Assembly: GCA_017590115.1 (NCBI GenBank)
Contig: JAGGNK010006559.1
Location: forward strand, 6,623,784 to 6,687,783
Source of the DNA: Montifringilla adamsi
Taxonomy: Eukaryota; Chordata; Aves; Passeriformes; Passeridae
Length of the DNA: 64,000 bases
Direction of reading: 5' to 3'
A program made the translations under genes and the position numbers. The notes beneath the pieces were generated by a model that was not told the origin of the DNA, did no database searches, and saw nothing but the letters and a program-made list of their open reading frames with translations. Shown piece after piece: positions 56,401-62,296 of the stretch. The stretch's first letter is position 1. Each line of letters begins with the position of its first letter.

Positions 56401-59400
56401 CAAGTGATCCTCCTTCTATCTAATGCCCAATAACTGCAGCTACATTTTCAGTGGCAGAAGCTCAATTATAAAGTTCCTTCTTTCTGACAGGTAAAGATGC
56501 CACACAGAGCAAATGCCCAGCTGATTAAACCTGTATGGGTTCCTCTTTTCCCCATCCATACTGACCAGAAAAGCTTTTGAATTTCTATTTTCTAGCTTAA
56601 AAATTGAGAAAAATATCAAGATATATAAACCACTTATAAACTGGTATTTTCTTCAGGGGCATGAGTGATTTTACACTGCCACTAAAACCAAATCAACATT
56701 TGTATGTTTTCCTTTTGCTATCTACTGAATTTATAGGTTTGTGGATATTTGGGTTCCTTAGTAACTGCAACATGGAAAGTGAAAAACATTTCTTTATATT
56801 CTTCTTCATGTGTCAACCCAAGCTTCTTTAGGGAACAATGTAGGAAATGTGGCCAAAATAAATAATATGTGGCTATTTAACCAAAGTTTTTTTACAGGTC
56901 CACGTGAACTACAGGCGTTTGGGAACTCCCTCATGAAATAGTTCTTCAACACCTTTCCCTGGGAATGCACATGACTTGACCATCGAGAAGAGTGACTTTG
57001 ATGAACTCTAGCCTGGACAGAAAGAAAAAACTTTTTAGGACATGAGGGAGTGAAAGGGGAATGTCCTTGCTCTGCCAAACACCTGTAATTTACACTCCTA
57101 TATCCTGGAGATATGCTGTTAAGTACTAGGTTATTTGCTTTATGAAATGACATCTTTACAATTTACTATTGCAAGTACTCCCACAAATGCTTTCACATAG
57201 CTGATGTTTTCTGCAATGTGTTGGATCTTCCTACTCACCAAAAGTTCTGGGCATTTCTTGCAACTCCATGGAAAATACATATATTCCATCTTCCCCTTTA
57301 CCTCCTCAAAGTGTGCCATGCAGAACAGAACATGGCTATGGCTGACCTTGCCATGGGTTGGTGCAGGAAAATAACACCAGCCAATTTTTTCAGCTCCTAG
57401 CCAGCACTGAGAGCACTTCTCCTCTAAACCTCATCTGCCTTTCTCTACCAGGAACAACAGACAACAGTTAATATTGTATTTTTTAAAATGGAAAAGGTTA
57501 CCTACCATCCCCAGATCCTTTTCGCCTTCTCTTCTCTTTCCCAAAACTTTTCTTCTCTTTGCGCCTCTGTCGTAGGGCTGTTTTAGGGTCAGTTATCCAG
57601 GCTTGATAAACAAACTGGAAGGAAAAAAACTCATTTATATCAAGGTTCCTCATGTTCTGAGAGTAAGCCATAGAATAAGGCACAAGCAGGACTATATCAT
57701 TTGAGTAAATGCATTCAGACATGTGGGGGCAAGGAAATATTTTTTATCCCAAATCAAACACCTTCCCTGCAGATCTGCTGAGTTTTCATATGCTATTTTT
57801 GTAGGTGTAAAGCCAAATGTGAAAATACTTGTGGGTGACCCATGTTGCATTAGAACCCACAAAAATTTATGCTCTGAACTTTGGGAATTAATACCGTTTT
57901 GTGCATATGGGCTACCTTGTGTGAATCTTTCAATTCTATATTTCTACTTTATCACATTACAGGCAAGATGCAGAGCAAAGAAAACTTTTAGAGAAAGTGC
58001 TGCAATTCACTAATTAAAACATCAAAAGATGTAGAGATATCCCTGTACAGGTAACTGTATTTTTCACAGCATAGGTATTTTTCCCCCTCTGTATGGAGGA
58101 AAACAGTGGAATGTTCATAGATTTGTTATCCATACACGGTCCCAAAACTGGTGCTCAGGAGCTCCTCAGATTGCTTCCTGATTTTAACAATGTTGTTTCA
58201 GATAAGTCACTTATGAATCCTTCTGCTACTGTTTTTCCAGTTGTAAAATGAAGACAGTAATACTTACCTATTTATCCAAGGTATTTTATGGGGCAACATC
58301 CTGCTCACAGCACTCACTCAGATCAACAGTCTGTCGACCTGTATGACTGCATGAAGCATTGGGATTGGCCCAAAATACTTATAAATTATATAGCAGTGTG
58401 GGCAAAAAAAACCCAAAAATGTTTAAAAAGTTACTAAAAAGTAACTTTTTCAATAGCTCTGCTTAAGCTTGAAGGAAGGTTACAGAAAAACATGAACAAA
58501 ACTCGTATCTTTTATCCCTATGTGACATAAAATGTATGTCAATAACAGAAACTAAAGTAATTTTATCTTCTCTACAGCTCTTTAGGGAAAAAGGTGTTCT
58601 TTGGCTCATTTAATGGTTTCCATTGAAAAATGGTAATTATCTTCAGTTGTCTTCTAAGCAACACAGGCCACTGGCAGAGACAGAGCAGGGAAGCACACAG
58701 ATGCAAGAAGCTGAAAAAGCACAGTAACAAAACAGCTCTATCTAATTAATTCACAGCACAAACATGCAGATGATGACAACAACACACATACATCTCAGTG
58801 AAGCTGGAACTGCCCCTCATAGGACAGAATGGTAAAATTTCTATTTGATTTCTTTATGCTTTTAGAATTTTCCTACACAAATCACTTTGGAACATTTAAA
58901 GTATTATTTTAAAACTGTTAAACTGGTGTTAAATTAATTTAAAAGGGAAAAAACCCCTTTGTTTTGTTTTTTGAATGTATACAGCCATGGAGAGGAAATT
59001 ATTTTGATACTGTTGAGAAGAAGATATTCTTCCAAATCTCTCAAAATCCGTACATTTATTTTTGTATGTCTGTGTAGTTCAAAACAGCACCACAAGAGAA
59101 AATGTGTGGGATCAGAGGCCCCGATTTCCCTTTGCATTGTAACAGGTGTTTTCTAATGAAGGTGATCTGGGGGAATGATGATACTTGAATGAGCTAACAG
59201 TTACCATATTACTTTACTCAAGTCAGAAACTGCCAACATCTTCCATTGTCATTTAACTGTGAAAGTGTACACTAGCCACAATTATAGTGTGAATAAAGAA
59301 ATTAGAGCTAAAAGGCAGACTTGGAAGGGGGTATAAAATTAGAATTAAGAAAGGGAATTTGATTTATAAGTTTAATGTAACTACTTATGCTAAACAGGGG

Positions 59401-62296
59401 GTATTTTAAGAGCATACTGGGTAGATATAAGTTTAGATTTCTACCACTGCACAAACTTCCAATTTAGTATCTTTTAGGCTTTGGAGCTGGCACTCTCAAT
59501 CTGTAATATTCACTCCTTACAAAAGTCATGTTACATATGGAGTTGGAGTGGAATATTATACGCAGTGCCCAAAGTTAGGAAATGTTAAATGTATTCAAGC
59601 AGGGCAAGAGAGAAGATGCACAAATCTTTTTTTATGATGATTAAGGCCAGAAAAGTAGAGAACTCAAAAGGGGTTTGGAACAGAATGTGTGTTTAACAAA
59701 CCCTTCACCAGCTTTCTGAGATCAATTACCACCGTGTCCATAAGAAACATGCAACTTGATGTGACCATCTTGTAAATCAGTATCAAAAGAAAATAAGAAT
59801 TTAGGTCTGCATTTTCTCTCTGGGGTTATGCTTTAAAAAAGGATAAACCATTTTGCTTGTAATTTGACCACTCCAAAGTTATGAGATACCACTCCAAAGT
59901 TATGAGATGCATTGCATTTACTAGGAATGAGACTTTAGCTGTCATCATTTTCCTTATTAATTCATATGAGAGGAAAAATGCAGACGAGGACAGAGGTATA
60001 TCTACACTATGCCAGGATCTATGGGGTGAGTCACATACTGAACATTTGCAAAATGTCAAGTACCTTTGCTGCTTTGATTAAGTACTGAAGAATAGTTTTG
60101 GGTAGTTTAATGATAGACTTTGGCAAGGCTAAAATGGCTGAAGCAAATTTTCCAATAGCTCTCTATAAAGAAGGACAAAGCAAGAGTAGTTAGTAGTAAA
60201 GCAGAAAATATTAATAAATAGGATCTCTTTAATAACTGTATCTAGAATACTAAGAACAAATTTACATTCATAAACTTCAATATGAGAAAAAGATCATTAT
60301 GTTGTTCACATTAAAATTTCAATAATATGACTCTTAACTGCATGCATTCTCTAATACTTAAAATCTCCAAGTTAACCTTTGAAGGGGCTATGGAACACAA
60401 TTTACACTGAAAGAAAGATCATACATTCAAATAATTCTTTAACAGAATCTACAACAAAGTTCACTTGGCTACTATTTTTACTAAGACCTCGTGCATGATG
60501 ATGGAAGGCAAAGAAAGTATGATGGCCATAGGATGAACAAACTTTTCATGAAGAAAACCAATTTTCTGTTTTATACATTCTCTGCTTGTATAAAGCCGCC
60601 CAGCATGTTTATATTGCACATACTGCAGAACAGGGCACCTATCCAGAACATCTGTTTTGAAATAATGAACATATCCTCTATCCTCAAACTAATAGTTTCA
60701 GGACTGAGATGAACAAAAATCCCAAATCCTAGCATAAATGAAATAATCTTGTTAATTTCTGACCTCAAGTACAGAACTCTTTAGTTCAGTGCTTGGCACC
60801 AGTACATCTGTACAAAATGATGCCACCAATTTTTTTATAAATCAGCAGAAACAAGAATGCAAACTTTCCTCTATACCTGTATGAAAACCAGAAAGAAAAA
60901 TGACCTAGAAAGTCATGAGCCATTTCTGTAGCCCAAGGTAAGTTAAATGCAAAATATATTTAAAAAATAGTGCAATACTACAAAACAAAACTTACTTATC
61001 ACATTATTTTGATCTAGATATTTTTTGCCTTTATTAAGGTCAGATTTTTTTTTTCATGTCATTGCCATGCAGGCAGTTTAACCAATGTAGCCAACCGGCA
61101 ATGTTAGTATATTAACCAAAGGCACATTCTATTAATGAGTTAAATAAAACATTTCTTCCTGTAATTCAGTAACGTTGTCTGGGAAGCTTTGTTTGAAGGA
61201 TTTTGGCTTAGGGAATAGAAAAGCATGGAGGCAGTTTCTTGCTCTTGCTCGGGTTGAATGTTCCGCGATGCGCCAATTCCGCAGTGATGTGAGGTTGCAT
61301 CTGGATGGGAATACTCAGCTGGAAAAAGCTGCTTCTTTGATTAAGCTTTTGAAGCTATAGACCCAAAAAATTTCTGCAGCATTTCAAAAAAGTTCTTCCA
61401 CAAGTGAAACTTTATTCTTATAAAAGCAAAAGCAATCCTAGATGTAGGAGTATTTCTGTAACTTCTTCACCCACATTCTTCATTTAAGCCACTGCATTCA
61501 GTATCTGGTGTTGTCTAACACCAGCCAGTCCACATGGAGCAAACCAGATAGGAAACCTCAGATATCCTTTTAGCATTACAGTATTGTCCTGCATCAGCAC
61601 AGTCTGGCACTAAAAAATGCAAATATATTCATTAACACTGCTCTTAAAATGAAAGAAAATAAATGGATGTAGTCTCCTTTTGTAATTTGAAATGTTAAGC
61701 TCTTTCTAATCCAAGGATATAGTTCTCTGGCCCACTAGGTTCAATGATATTTTTTTAAATTAAGAATGTATTCTTTTTCATGAAAACATGCTTATTTTGG
61801 GGATTATTTCTTTATGGAATGATAACACCTCCTCAAAACTACAAAACCACCAGAGGCATTCCACAGTAGTATCAGAAGCAAGTCAGCTTCCTCAACTGTC
61901 TTTATTGCAATGCAGAAAAAAGTAAAGCTTGGGTTCTTAACCTTTGTTTTTTGCATTTTTGTTATCTTCAGGCAAAAGTGAATGAAGATATGACTCTAGT
62001 ACAGTTTTGGCAAGAATTTGGCAATGCTTAAAGCATAGGACAAACTTACATTTTTAATTAGCAAGAAATTTAATTTCCAATACTTTTCAGGACTACTTTA
62101 GAGGAACTGGCAGCTTTAACATATGTGCCTGTGTTATGGGAAATGTACATTTTTTCCAGGTGTCAACGAGATAGCAAATTACCATAAAGTACCTGAAAAG
62201 CAGATTTTTTTCGAGGCTCTTCCTCTTCTTTTTTTTCCTCTTCCTCTTCCTCTTCACTATCCGTCTCAAACAAATAATAATTTCCACTTCTGACCA
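23092..62296 (-). CDS. PIEZO2: PIEZO2, C-terminal half (join of 23 exons, 5' end outside window)
   Basis: PIEZO2 forms a trimeric mechanically gated cation channel of the plasma membrane, used in touch and proprioception neurons and Merkel cells. I joined 23 exons by eye on the minus strand, all with GT-AG introns. Their lengths total 3,854 nt and the frame holds through every junction, giving 1,283 residues and a stop; the vertebrate protein is about 2,750 residues, so this is a little under half. The product ends IKWTREKTN, which separates PIEZO2 from PIEZO1. The pore-lining [18 protein letters not shown], the anchor signature PF-x2-E-x6-W and the outer helix after [14 protein letters not shown] are all visible. 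No frameshift or premature stop was seen, so the gene looks intact. The 5' exons and promoter are outside the window. Residue numbers in the exon entries count from the first full codon here (V of VRSG). Confidence 0.97.
23345..24220 (-). other. PIEZO2: PIEZO2 intron (between exons v and last)
   Basis: 876 bp, GT-AG. Nothing else recognised inside. Confidence 0.9.
24221..24389 (-). CDS. PIEZO2: PIEZO2 exon v (cap end and start of inner helix linker)
   Basis: Codon 1144 (split Asp) to two bases of codon 1200. Starts [20 protein letters not shown], then [18 protein letters not shown] and [32 protein letters not shown] leads into the pore helix and is conserved. The first 40 residues are lineage-variable and include two sequons (NIT, NAS) and a cysteine I do not recall in the mammalian protein. 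Acceptor ttcaatAG, donor TATGG|gtaaga. Confidence 0.95.
24390..25674 (-). other. PIEZO2: PIEZO2 intron (u-v)
   Basis: 1,285 bp, GT-AG. A short cacatatgtgtgtg stretch near 25,152; no repeat family seen. Confidence 0.9.
25675..25754 (-). CDS. PIEZO2: PIEZO2 exon u (cap, fourth part; 80 nt)
   Basis: Codon 1117 (split Val) to the first base of codon 1144. Reads [20 protein letters not shown] then IKQLLK. The YPYY-(I/V)-(K/R)-APSDS core is a PIEZO2 hallmark. The shortest exon but one in this set. Acceptor ttttttccAG, donor AAAG|gtatgt, phase 1. Confidence 0.95.
25755..27704 (-). other. PIEZO2: PIEZO2 intron (t-u)
   Basis: 1,950 bp, GT-AG. One A-run followed by CCCC at 26,607-26,618. No internal gene. 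Confidence 0.9.
27705..27821 (-). CDS. PIEZO2: PIEZO2 exon t (cap, third part)
   Basis: Codon 1078 (split Arg) to two bases of codon 1117. Reads [38 protein letters not shown], then V. Two N-glycosylation sequons (NLS and NHT) fit an extracellular position. The donor was placed at GGT|gtaagt and not two bases earlier, because only this restores the V-T-L-E-E junction with the next exon. Acceptor acaacAG. Confidence 0.95.
27822..29211 (-). other. PIEZO2: PIEZO2 intron (s-t)
   Basis: 1,390 bp, GT-AG. A slightly GC-richer segment at 27,870-28,030; nothing coding recognised. Confidence 0.9.
29212..29384 (-). CDS. PIEZO2: PIEZO2 exon s (cap, second part)
   Basis: Residues 1021-1077 plus two bases. 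Reads [37 protein letters not shown], and [20 protein letters not shown]. The [14 protein letters not shown] block is strongly conserved in PIEZO2; the stretch after it is variable. Extracellular. Acceptor ccctacAG, donor CAGAG|gtaatt. Confidence 0.97.
29385..30474 (-). other. PIEZO2: PIEZO2 intron (r-s)
   Basis: 1,090 bp, GT-AG. Only a small direct duplication (atatcaaattct) near 29,800-29,822. Confidence 0.9.
30475..30567 (-). CDS. PIEZO2: PIEZO2 exon r (cap, first part)
   Basis: Residues 990-1020, 31 codons, phase 0-0. [20 protein letters not shown] followed by [11 protein letters not shown]. The PIFTMSAQQ start is invariant in the family as I know it. The second half departs from mammalian PIEZO2 at many positions, as expected for the extracellular cap. 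Acceptor tttcccAG, donor ACT|gtaagt. Confidence 0.96.
30568..30990 (-). other. PIEZO2: PIEZO2 intron (q-r)
   Basis: 423 bp, GT-AG, unique-looking. Confidence 0.9.
30991..31179 (-). CDS. PIEZO2: PIEZO2 exon q (outer helix)
   Basis: Residues 927-989, 63 codons, phase 0-0. Starts [20 protein letters not shown], then [19 protein letters not shown], the outer pore-domain helix, then [20 protein letters not shown] and GGYQ, the entry to the cap. The four-lysine cluster sits at the inner membrane face. Acceptor ttttgcAG, donor CAG|gtaaaa. Confidence 0.98.
31180..33682 (-). other. PIEZO2: PIEZO2 intron (p-q)
   Basis: 2,503 bp, GT-AG. Contains the ATT/ATC microsatellite at 32,412-32,469. No internal gene. 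Confidence 0.9.
32412..32469. repeat. (TTA)n/(TCA)n compound microsatellite
   Basis: About nine TTA units, an ACT interruption, four ATC units, then four more TTA units. Probably length-polymorphic. Confidence 0.95.
33683..33830 (-). CDS. PIEZO2: PIEZO2 exon p (anchor domain with PF-x2-E-x6-W motif)
   Basis: Residues 877-926. Reads [20 protein letters not shown], then [19 protein letters not shown] and [23 protein letters not shown] matches the signature PF-x2-E-x6-W shared by PIEZO channels, which lies in the anchor hairpin connecting blade and pore. Acceptor cccttcAG, donor AAAAA|gtaagg; ends on a codon boundary. Confidence 0.97.
33831..35132 (-). other. PIEZO2: PIEZO2 intron (o-p)
   Basis: 1,302 bp, GT-AG. 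Holds an 11-bp tandem duplication (gaaatcaacag, about 34,271-34,292). Confidence 0.9.
35133..35291 (-). CDS. PIEZO2: PIEZO2 exon o (helix before the anchor)
   Basis: Codon 824 (split Arg) to two bases of codon 877. Reads [39 protein letters not shown] and [14 protein letters not shown]. The last peripheral helix and the approach to the anchor region next to the pore. Acceptor ctttacAG, donor CAAGG|gtaagc, phase 2. Confidence 0.97.
35292..37028 (-). other. PIEZO2: PIEZO2 intron (n-o)
   Basis: 1,737 bp, GT-AG. Several short open frames only; no repeat family seen. Confidence 0.9.
37029..37243 (-). CDS. PIEZO2: PIEZO2 exon n (two transmembrane helices)
   Basis: Residues 753-823 plus two bases. 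Starts [20 protein letters not shown], an extracellular or loop segment, then [40 protein letters not shown] and [12 protein letters not shown]. Two hydrophobic helices flank a short basic turn. Acceptor ttttcAG, donor GAAAG|gtataa. Confidence 0.97.
37357..37504 (-). CDS. PIEZO2: PIEZO2 exon m (membrane helix of last blade unit)
   Basis: Residues 703-752. Starts [20 protein letters not shown] after a split Lys codon, followed by [18 protein letters not shown] and [11 protein letters not shown]. Near-identical to vertebrate PIEZO2 as I remember it. Acceptor ttgttttAG, donor GGG|gtatgt. Only 113 bp of intron separate this exon from the next one. Confidence 0.97.
37505..37921 (-). other. PIEZO2: PIEZO2 intron (l-m)
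   Basis: 417 bp, GT-AG, nothing else seen. Confidence 0.9.
37922..38054 (-). CDS. PIEZO2: PIEZO2 exon l (basic linker)
   Basis: Codon 659 (split) to two bases of codon 703. Reads [20 protein letters not shown], then [20 protein letters not shown] and FTIKK. The second half looks like a charged amphipathic helix leading into the next membrane unit. Acceptor tttttccAG, donor AAAAA|gtgagc, phase 2. Confidence 0.95.
38055..38797 (-). other. PIEZO2: PIEZO2 intron (k-l)
   Basis: 743 bp, GT-AG, nothing else seen. Confidence 0.9.
38798..39050 (-). CDS. PIEZO2: PIEZO2 exon k (disordered Ser-rich loop)
   Basis: Residues 575-658 plus one base. Starts [19 protein letters not shown], then [37 protein letters not shown] and a Ser/Arg-rich end. 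Acceptor ctactAG, donor AGAG|gtaaat. Many Ser residues sit next to Arg or Asp, as in a phosphorylated cytoplasmic loop. The [16 protein letters not shown] core is family-typical; the flanks differ from the mammalian sequence I remember. Confidence 0.96.
39173..39390 (-). mobile_element. CR1 LINE 3' fragment in a 422-bp PIEZO2 intron, same orientation as the gene
   Basis: On the plus strand it reads as reversed CR1: catagaaacatttaggttgc, agatcaccaattcagc, ccaaatccaccactaaacca, ttccctgggcagccacttca and ataaccctttt. It belongs to the same subtype as the copy at 10,455-10,745. Fills about half of the intron between exons j and k (39,051-39,472). Its 3' end lies about 120 bp from the boundary of exon k. 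Confidence 0.93.
39473..39655 (-). CDS. PIEZO2: PIEZO2 exon j (blade helix and amphipathic segment)
   Basis: Residues 514-574, exactly 61 codons, phase 0-0. Starts [17 protein letters not shown], continues through [20 protein letters not shown] and ends [15 protein letters not shown]. One membrane helix, a surface loop and the start of another helix. Acceptor gtttccaaacAG, donor AAG|gtaatc. Frame-neutral, but a skip would remove a helix of the repeat unit. Confidence 0.97.
39656..40171 (-). other. PIEZO2: PIEZO2 intron (i-j)
   Basis: 516 bp, GT-AG, nothing else seen. Confidence 0.9.
40172..40430 (-). CDS. PIEZO2: PIEZO2 exon i (three transmembrane helices)
   Basis: Residues 427-513. Starts [19 protein letters not shown], then has three hydrophobic stretches: [37 protein letters not shown], and [19 protein letters not shown]. 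Ends MTAIVYTE. This is part of one of the four-helix repeat units of the PIEZO blade. Acceptor cctcacAG, donor GAG|gtatgc. The ends are one base plus 86 codons, so the exon closes on a codon boundary. Confidence 0.97.
40431..41765 (-). other. PIEZO2: PIEZO2 intron (h-i)
   Basis: 1,335 bp, GT-AG. Contains the A27 tract (T27 on the transcribed sense strand) about 125 bp upstream of the acceptor of exon i. Confidence 0.9.
40556..40582. repeat. poly-A (27 nt)
   Basis: Uninterrupted A27 on the plus strand. The PIEZO2 pre-mRNA would carry U27 here. Confidence 0.97.
41766..42155 (-). CDS. PIEZO2: PIEZO2 exon h (largest exon; acidic disordered loop)
   Basis: Codon 297 (split) to the first two bases of codon 427; 390 nt, phase 2-2. 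Begins [21 protein letters not shown] Glu/Asp-rich stretch follows, then [27 protein letters not shown], and [17 protein letters not shown]. The acceptor ccaacAG was chosen over cacacAG 13 nt downstream because only the former is in frame with the preceding exon. The first half (acidic) is poorly conserved, while the [13 protein letters not shown] core and the [11 protein letters not shown] end are family-typical. Cytoplasmic. Confidence 0.95.
42843..43337 (-). mobile_element. CR1 LINE 3' fragment, about 500 bp, same orientation as PIEZO2
   Basis: Reversed CR1 on the plus strand: tcatagaatggtttgggt, agatcatctagctccagctc, catgggcagggacacccact, acaccaggttgctcagaact, aaagccatttccccttgccc, and ctctctcaacctgtctgcat up to gtggccctcc. 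The 3' end starts cleanly at 42,843. A local triplication of tttcttcctaa lies at 43,031-43,095. Confidence 0.95.
43892..43919 (-). other. exon-like 28-nt unit inside PIEZO2 intron (possible poison microexon)
   Basis: On the minus strand: pyrimidine-rich tract, ctttttagcAG, 28 nt, then CTG|gtaagc. Both splice sites look strong. If spliced between exons g and h it would read AG|G then TAA, an immediate stop, and shift the frame. Nothing shows that it is used. Confidence 0.25.
44550..44717 (-). CDS. PIEZO2: PIEZO2 exon g (Ser/Arg-rich linker)
   Basis: Codon 241 (split) to the first two bases of codon 297. Reads [20 protein letters not shown], then an Arg-rich stretch ([11 protein letters not shown]) and a Ser-rich tail. 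Length 168 nt, phase 2 at both ends, so it is frame-neutral. The acceptor was set at gctgctgtAG because it restores the S-S-C-Y junction; a second AG 14 nt further in would break the frame. Donor TCAAG|gtgctt. The RxxS-like context suggests a phosphorylated cytoplasmic loop (inference). Confidence 0.94.
44718..50604 (-). other. PIEZO2: PIEZO2 intron (f-g), largest complete intron here
   Basis: 5,887 bp, GT-AG. Contains A-runs joined to CCC at 48,195-48,212 and 49,113-49,124 and a possible CR1 scrap at 49,048-49,088. Open frames such as 49,667-50,221 (minus, 184 codons) have no family resemblance and no splice continuity with PIEZO2. Confidence 0.9.
49048..49088 (-). mobile_element. possible short CR1 3' end
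   Basis: ccatagaatcactgaattct followed by ctgagtttgaaaagagattt resembles the reversed 3' terminus of CR1, but only about 40 bp match. Confidence 0.4.
50605..50780 (-). CDS. PIEZO2: PIEZO2 exon f (cytoplasmic linker, Ser-rich)
   Basis: Residues 183-240. Starts [19 protein letters not shown] and ends with [14 protein letters not shown]; the last Ser codon is completed in the next exon. Acceptor ccacAG, donor TCCAG|gtattg (phase 2). It is rich in Ser, Asp and Glu with little hydrophobic content after the first 15 residues, so it is probably disordered and cytoplasmic. The middle of the segment looks poorly conserved compared with the mammalian protein I remember. Confidence 0.95.
50781..52425 (-). 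other. PIEZO2: PIEZO2 intron (e-f)
   Basis: 1,645 bp, GT-AG, nothing else recognised. Confidence 0.9.
52426..52592 (-). CDS. PIEZO2: PIEZO2 exon e (transmembrane segment and following helix)
   Basis: Residues 127-182. Starts [20 protein letters not shown] (a membrane helix), then a Ser/Thr-containing turn, then [17 protein letters not shown] and LTREIKK. This is highly conserved PIEZO2 sequence as I remember it. Acceptor cccttAG, donor AAGAAG|gtaatg. The exon ends on a codon boundary, so it pairs in frame with GNVPTRE of the next exon. Confidence 0.96.
52593..55818 (-). other. PIEZO2: PIEZO2 intron (d-e)
   Basis: 3,226 bp, GT-AG. Contains the CR1 tail at 53,486-53,624. No gene inside. Confidence 0.9.
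53486..53624 (+). mobile_element. CR1 LINE 3' tail, antisense to PIEZO2
   Basis: gctcaaggccaggctggatg, ggtgtccctgcccatggcag, ggttggaaccagatgatctt, gatcccttccaacacaagcc and the end tctatgattccatgaatcta-tga. A textbook avian CR1 3' end of only about 140 bp; the best-preserved of the CR1 copies here. Confidence 0.96.
55819..55887 (-). CDS. PIEZO2: PIEZO2 exon d (69-nt acidic exon, phase 1-1)
   Basis: Codon 104 (split) to the first base of codon 127. Encodes [18 protein letters not shown] followed by SDGP. It joins GSGD on one side and DNIIKRIF on the other. Acceptor gcttgcAG, donor CCAG|gtataa. The length is a multiple of three and both ends have phase 1, so inclusion or skipping preserves the frame and would swap only an acidic linker. 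That makes it a good candidate for regulated splicing. Confidence 0.9.
55888..57505 (-). other. PIEZO2: PIEZO2 intron (c-d)
   Basis: 1,618 bp, GT-AG, nothing else recognised. Confidence 0.9.
57506..57614 (-). CDS. PIEZO2: PIEZO2 exon c (lysine/arginine-rich linker)
   Basis: Residues 68-103 plus the first base of codon 104. It starts [19 protein letters not shown] and then runs through Lys/Arg clusters to GSGDG. The FVYQAW...[14 protein letters not shown] block is characteristic of PIEZO2. The acceptor ccttccAG follows a strong pyrimidine tract; the donor is GATG|gtaggt. The dense positive charge is consistent with a cytoplasmic segment close to membrane lipid. Confidence 0.95.
57615..60063 (-). 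other. PIEZO2: PIEZO2 intron (b-c)
   Basis: 2,449 bp, GT-AG. A-run/CCC junctions at 58,404-58,414 and 58,948-58,957 and the 21-bp tandem duplication at 59,867-59,908. Confidence 0.9.
59867..59908. repeat. perfect 21-bp tandem duplication
   Basis: Two identical adjacent copies of a 21-bp unit beginning accactccaaag, 59,867-59,887 and 59,888-59,908. About 155 bp inside the intron from exon b. Confidence 0.95.
60064..60162 (-). CDS. PIEZO2: PIEZO2 exon b (basic amphipathic linker)
   Basis: Residues 35-67: 99 nt, 33 codons, phase 0 at both ends. It begins [19 protein letters not shown] and continues to LIKAAK. Basic residues alternate with aliphatic ones, which suggests an amphipathic membrane-surface helix. 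Acceptor tttatAG, donor AAG|gtactt. An alternative AG two bases inside would break the frame. Because the exon is frame-neutral it could be skipped without disrupting translation. Confidence 0.92.
60163..62192 (-). other. PIEZO2: PIEZO2 intron (a-b)
   Basis: 2,030 bp, GT-AG. AT-rich except a short CpG-bearing stretch at about 61,247-61,290 that I could not assign. Confidence 0.9.
62193..62296 (-). CDS. PIEZO2: PIEZO2 exon a (acidic cytoplasmic linker)
   Basis: Residues 1-34 of the visible product. It reads [13 protein letters not shown], then a run of seven Glu, KK, four more Glu, and PRKKSAFQ. The donor is CAG|gtactt and the exon ends on a codon boundary. The acceptor is chosen at 62,297-62,298 (tttcacttAG) because its pyrimidine tract is better and it adds VR before SGNYY, as I remember the mammalian protein. 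A second AG would put the edge at 62,289. The segment is a charged intracellular linker encoded by near-pure GAG/GAA/AAA codons, so its length could vary by slippage. No further upstream exon was found before the window edge. Confidence 0.88.
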
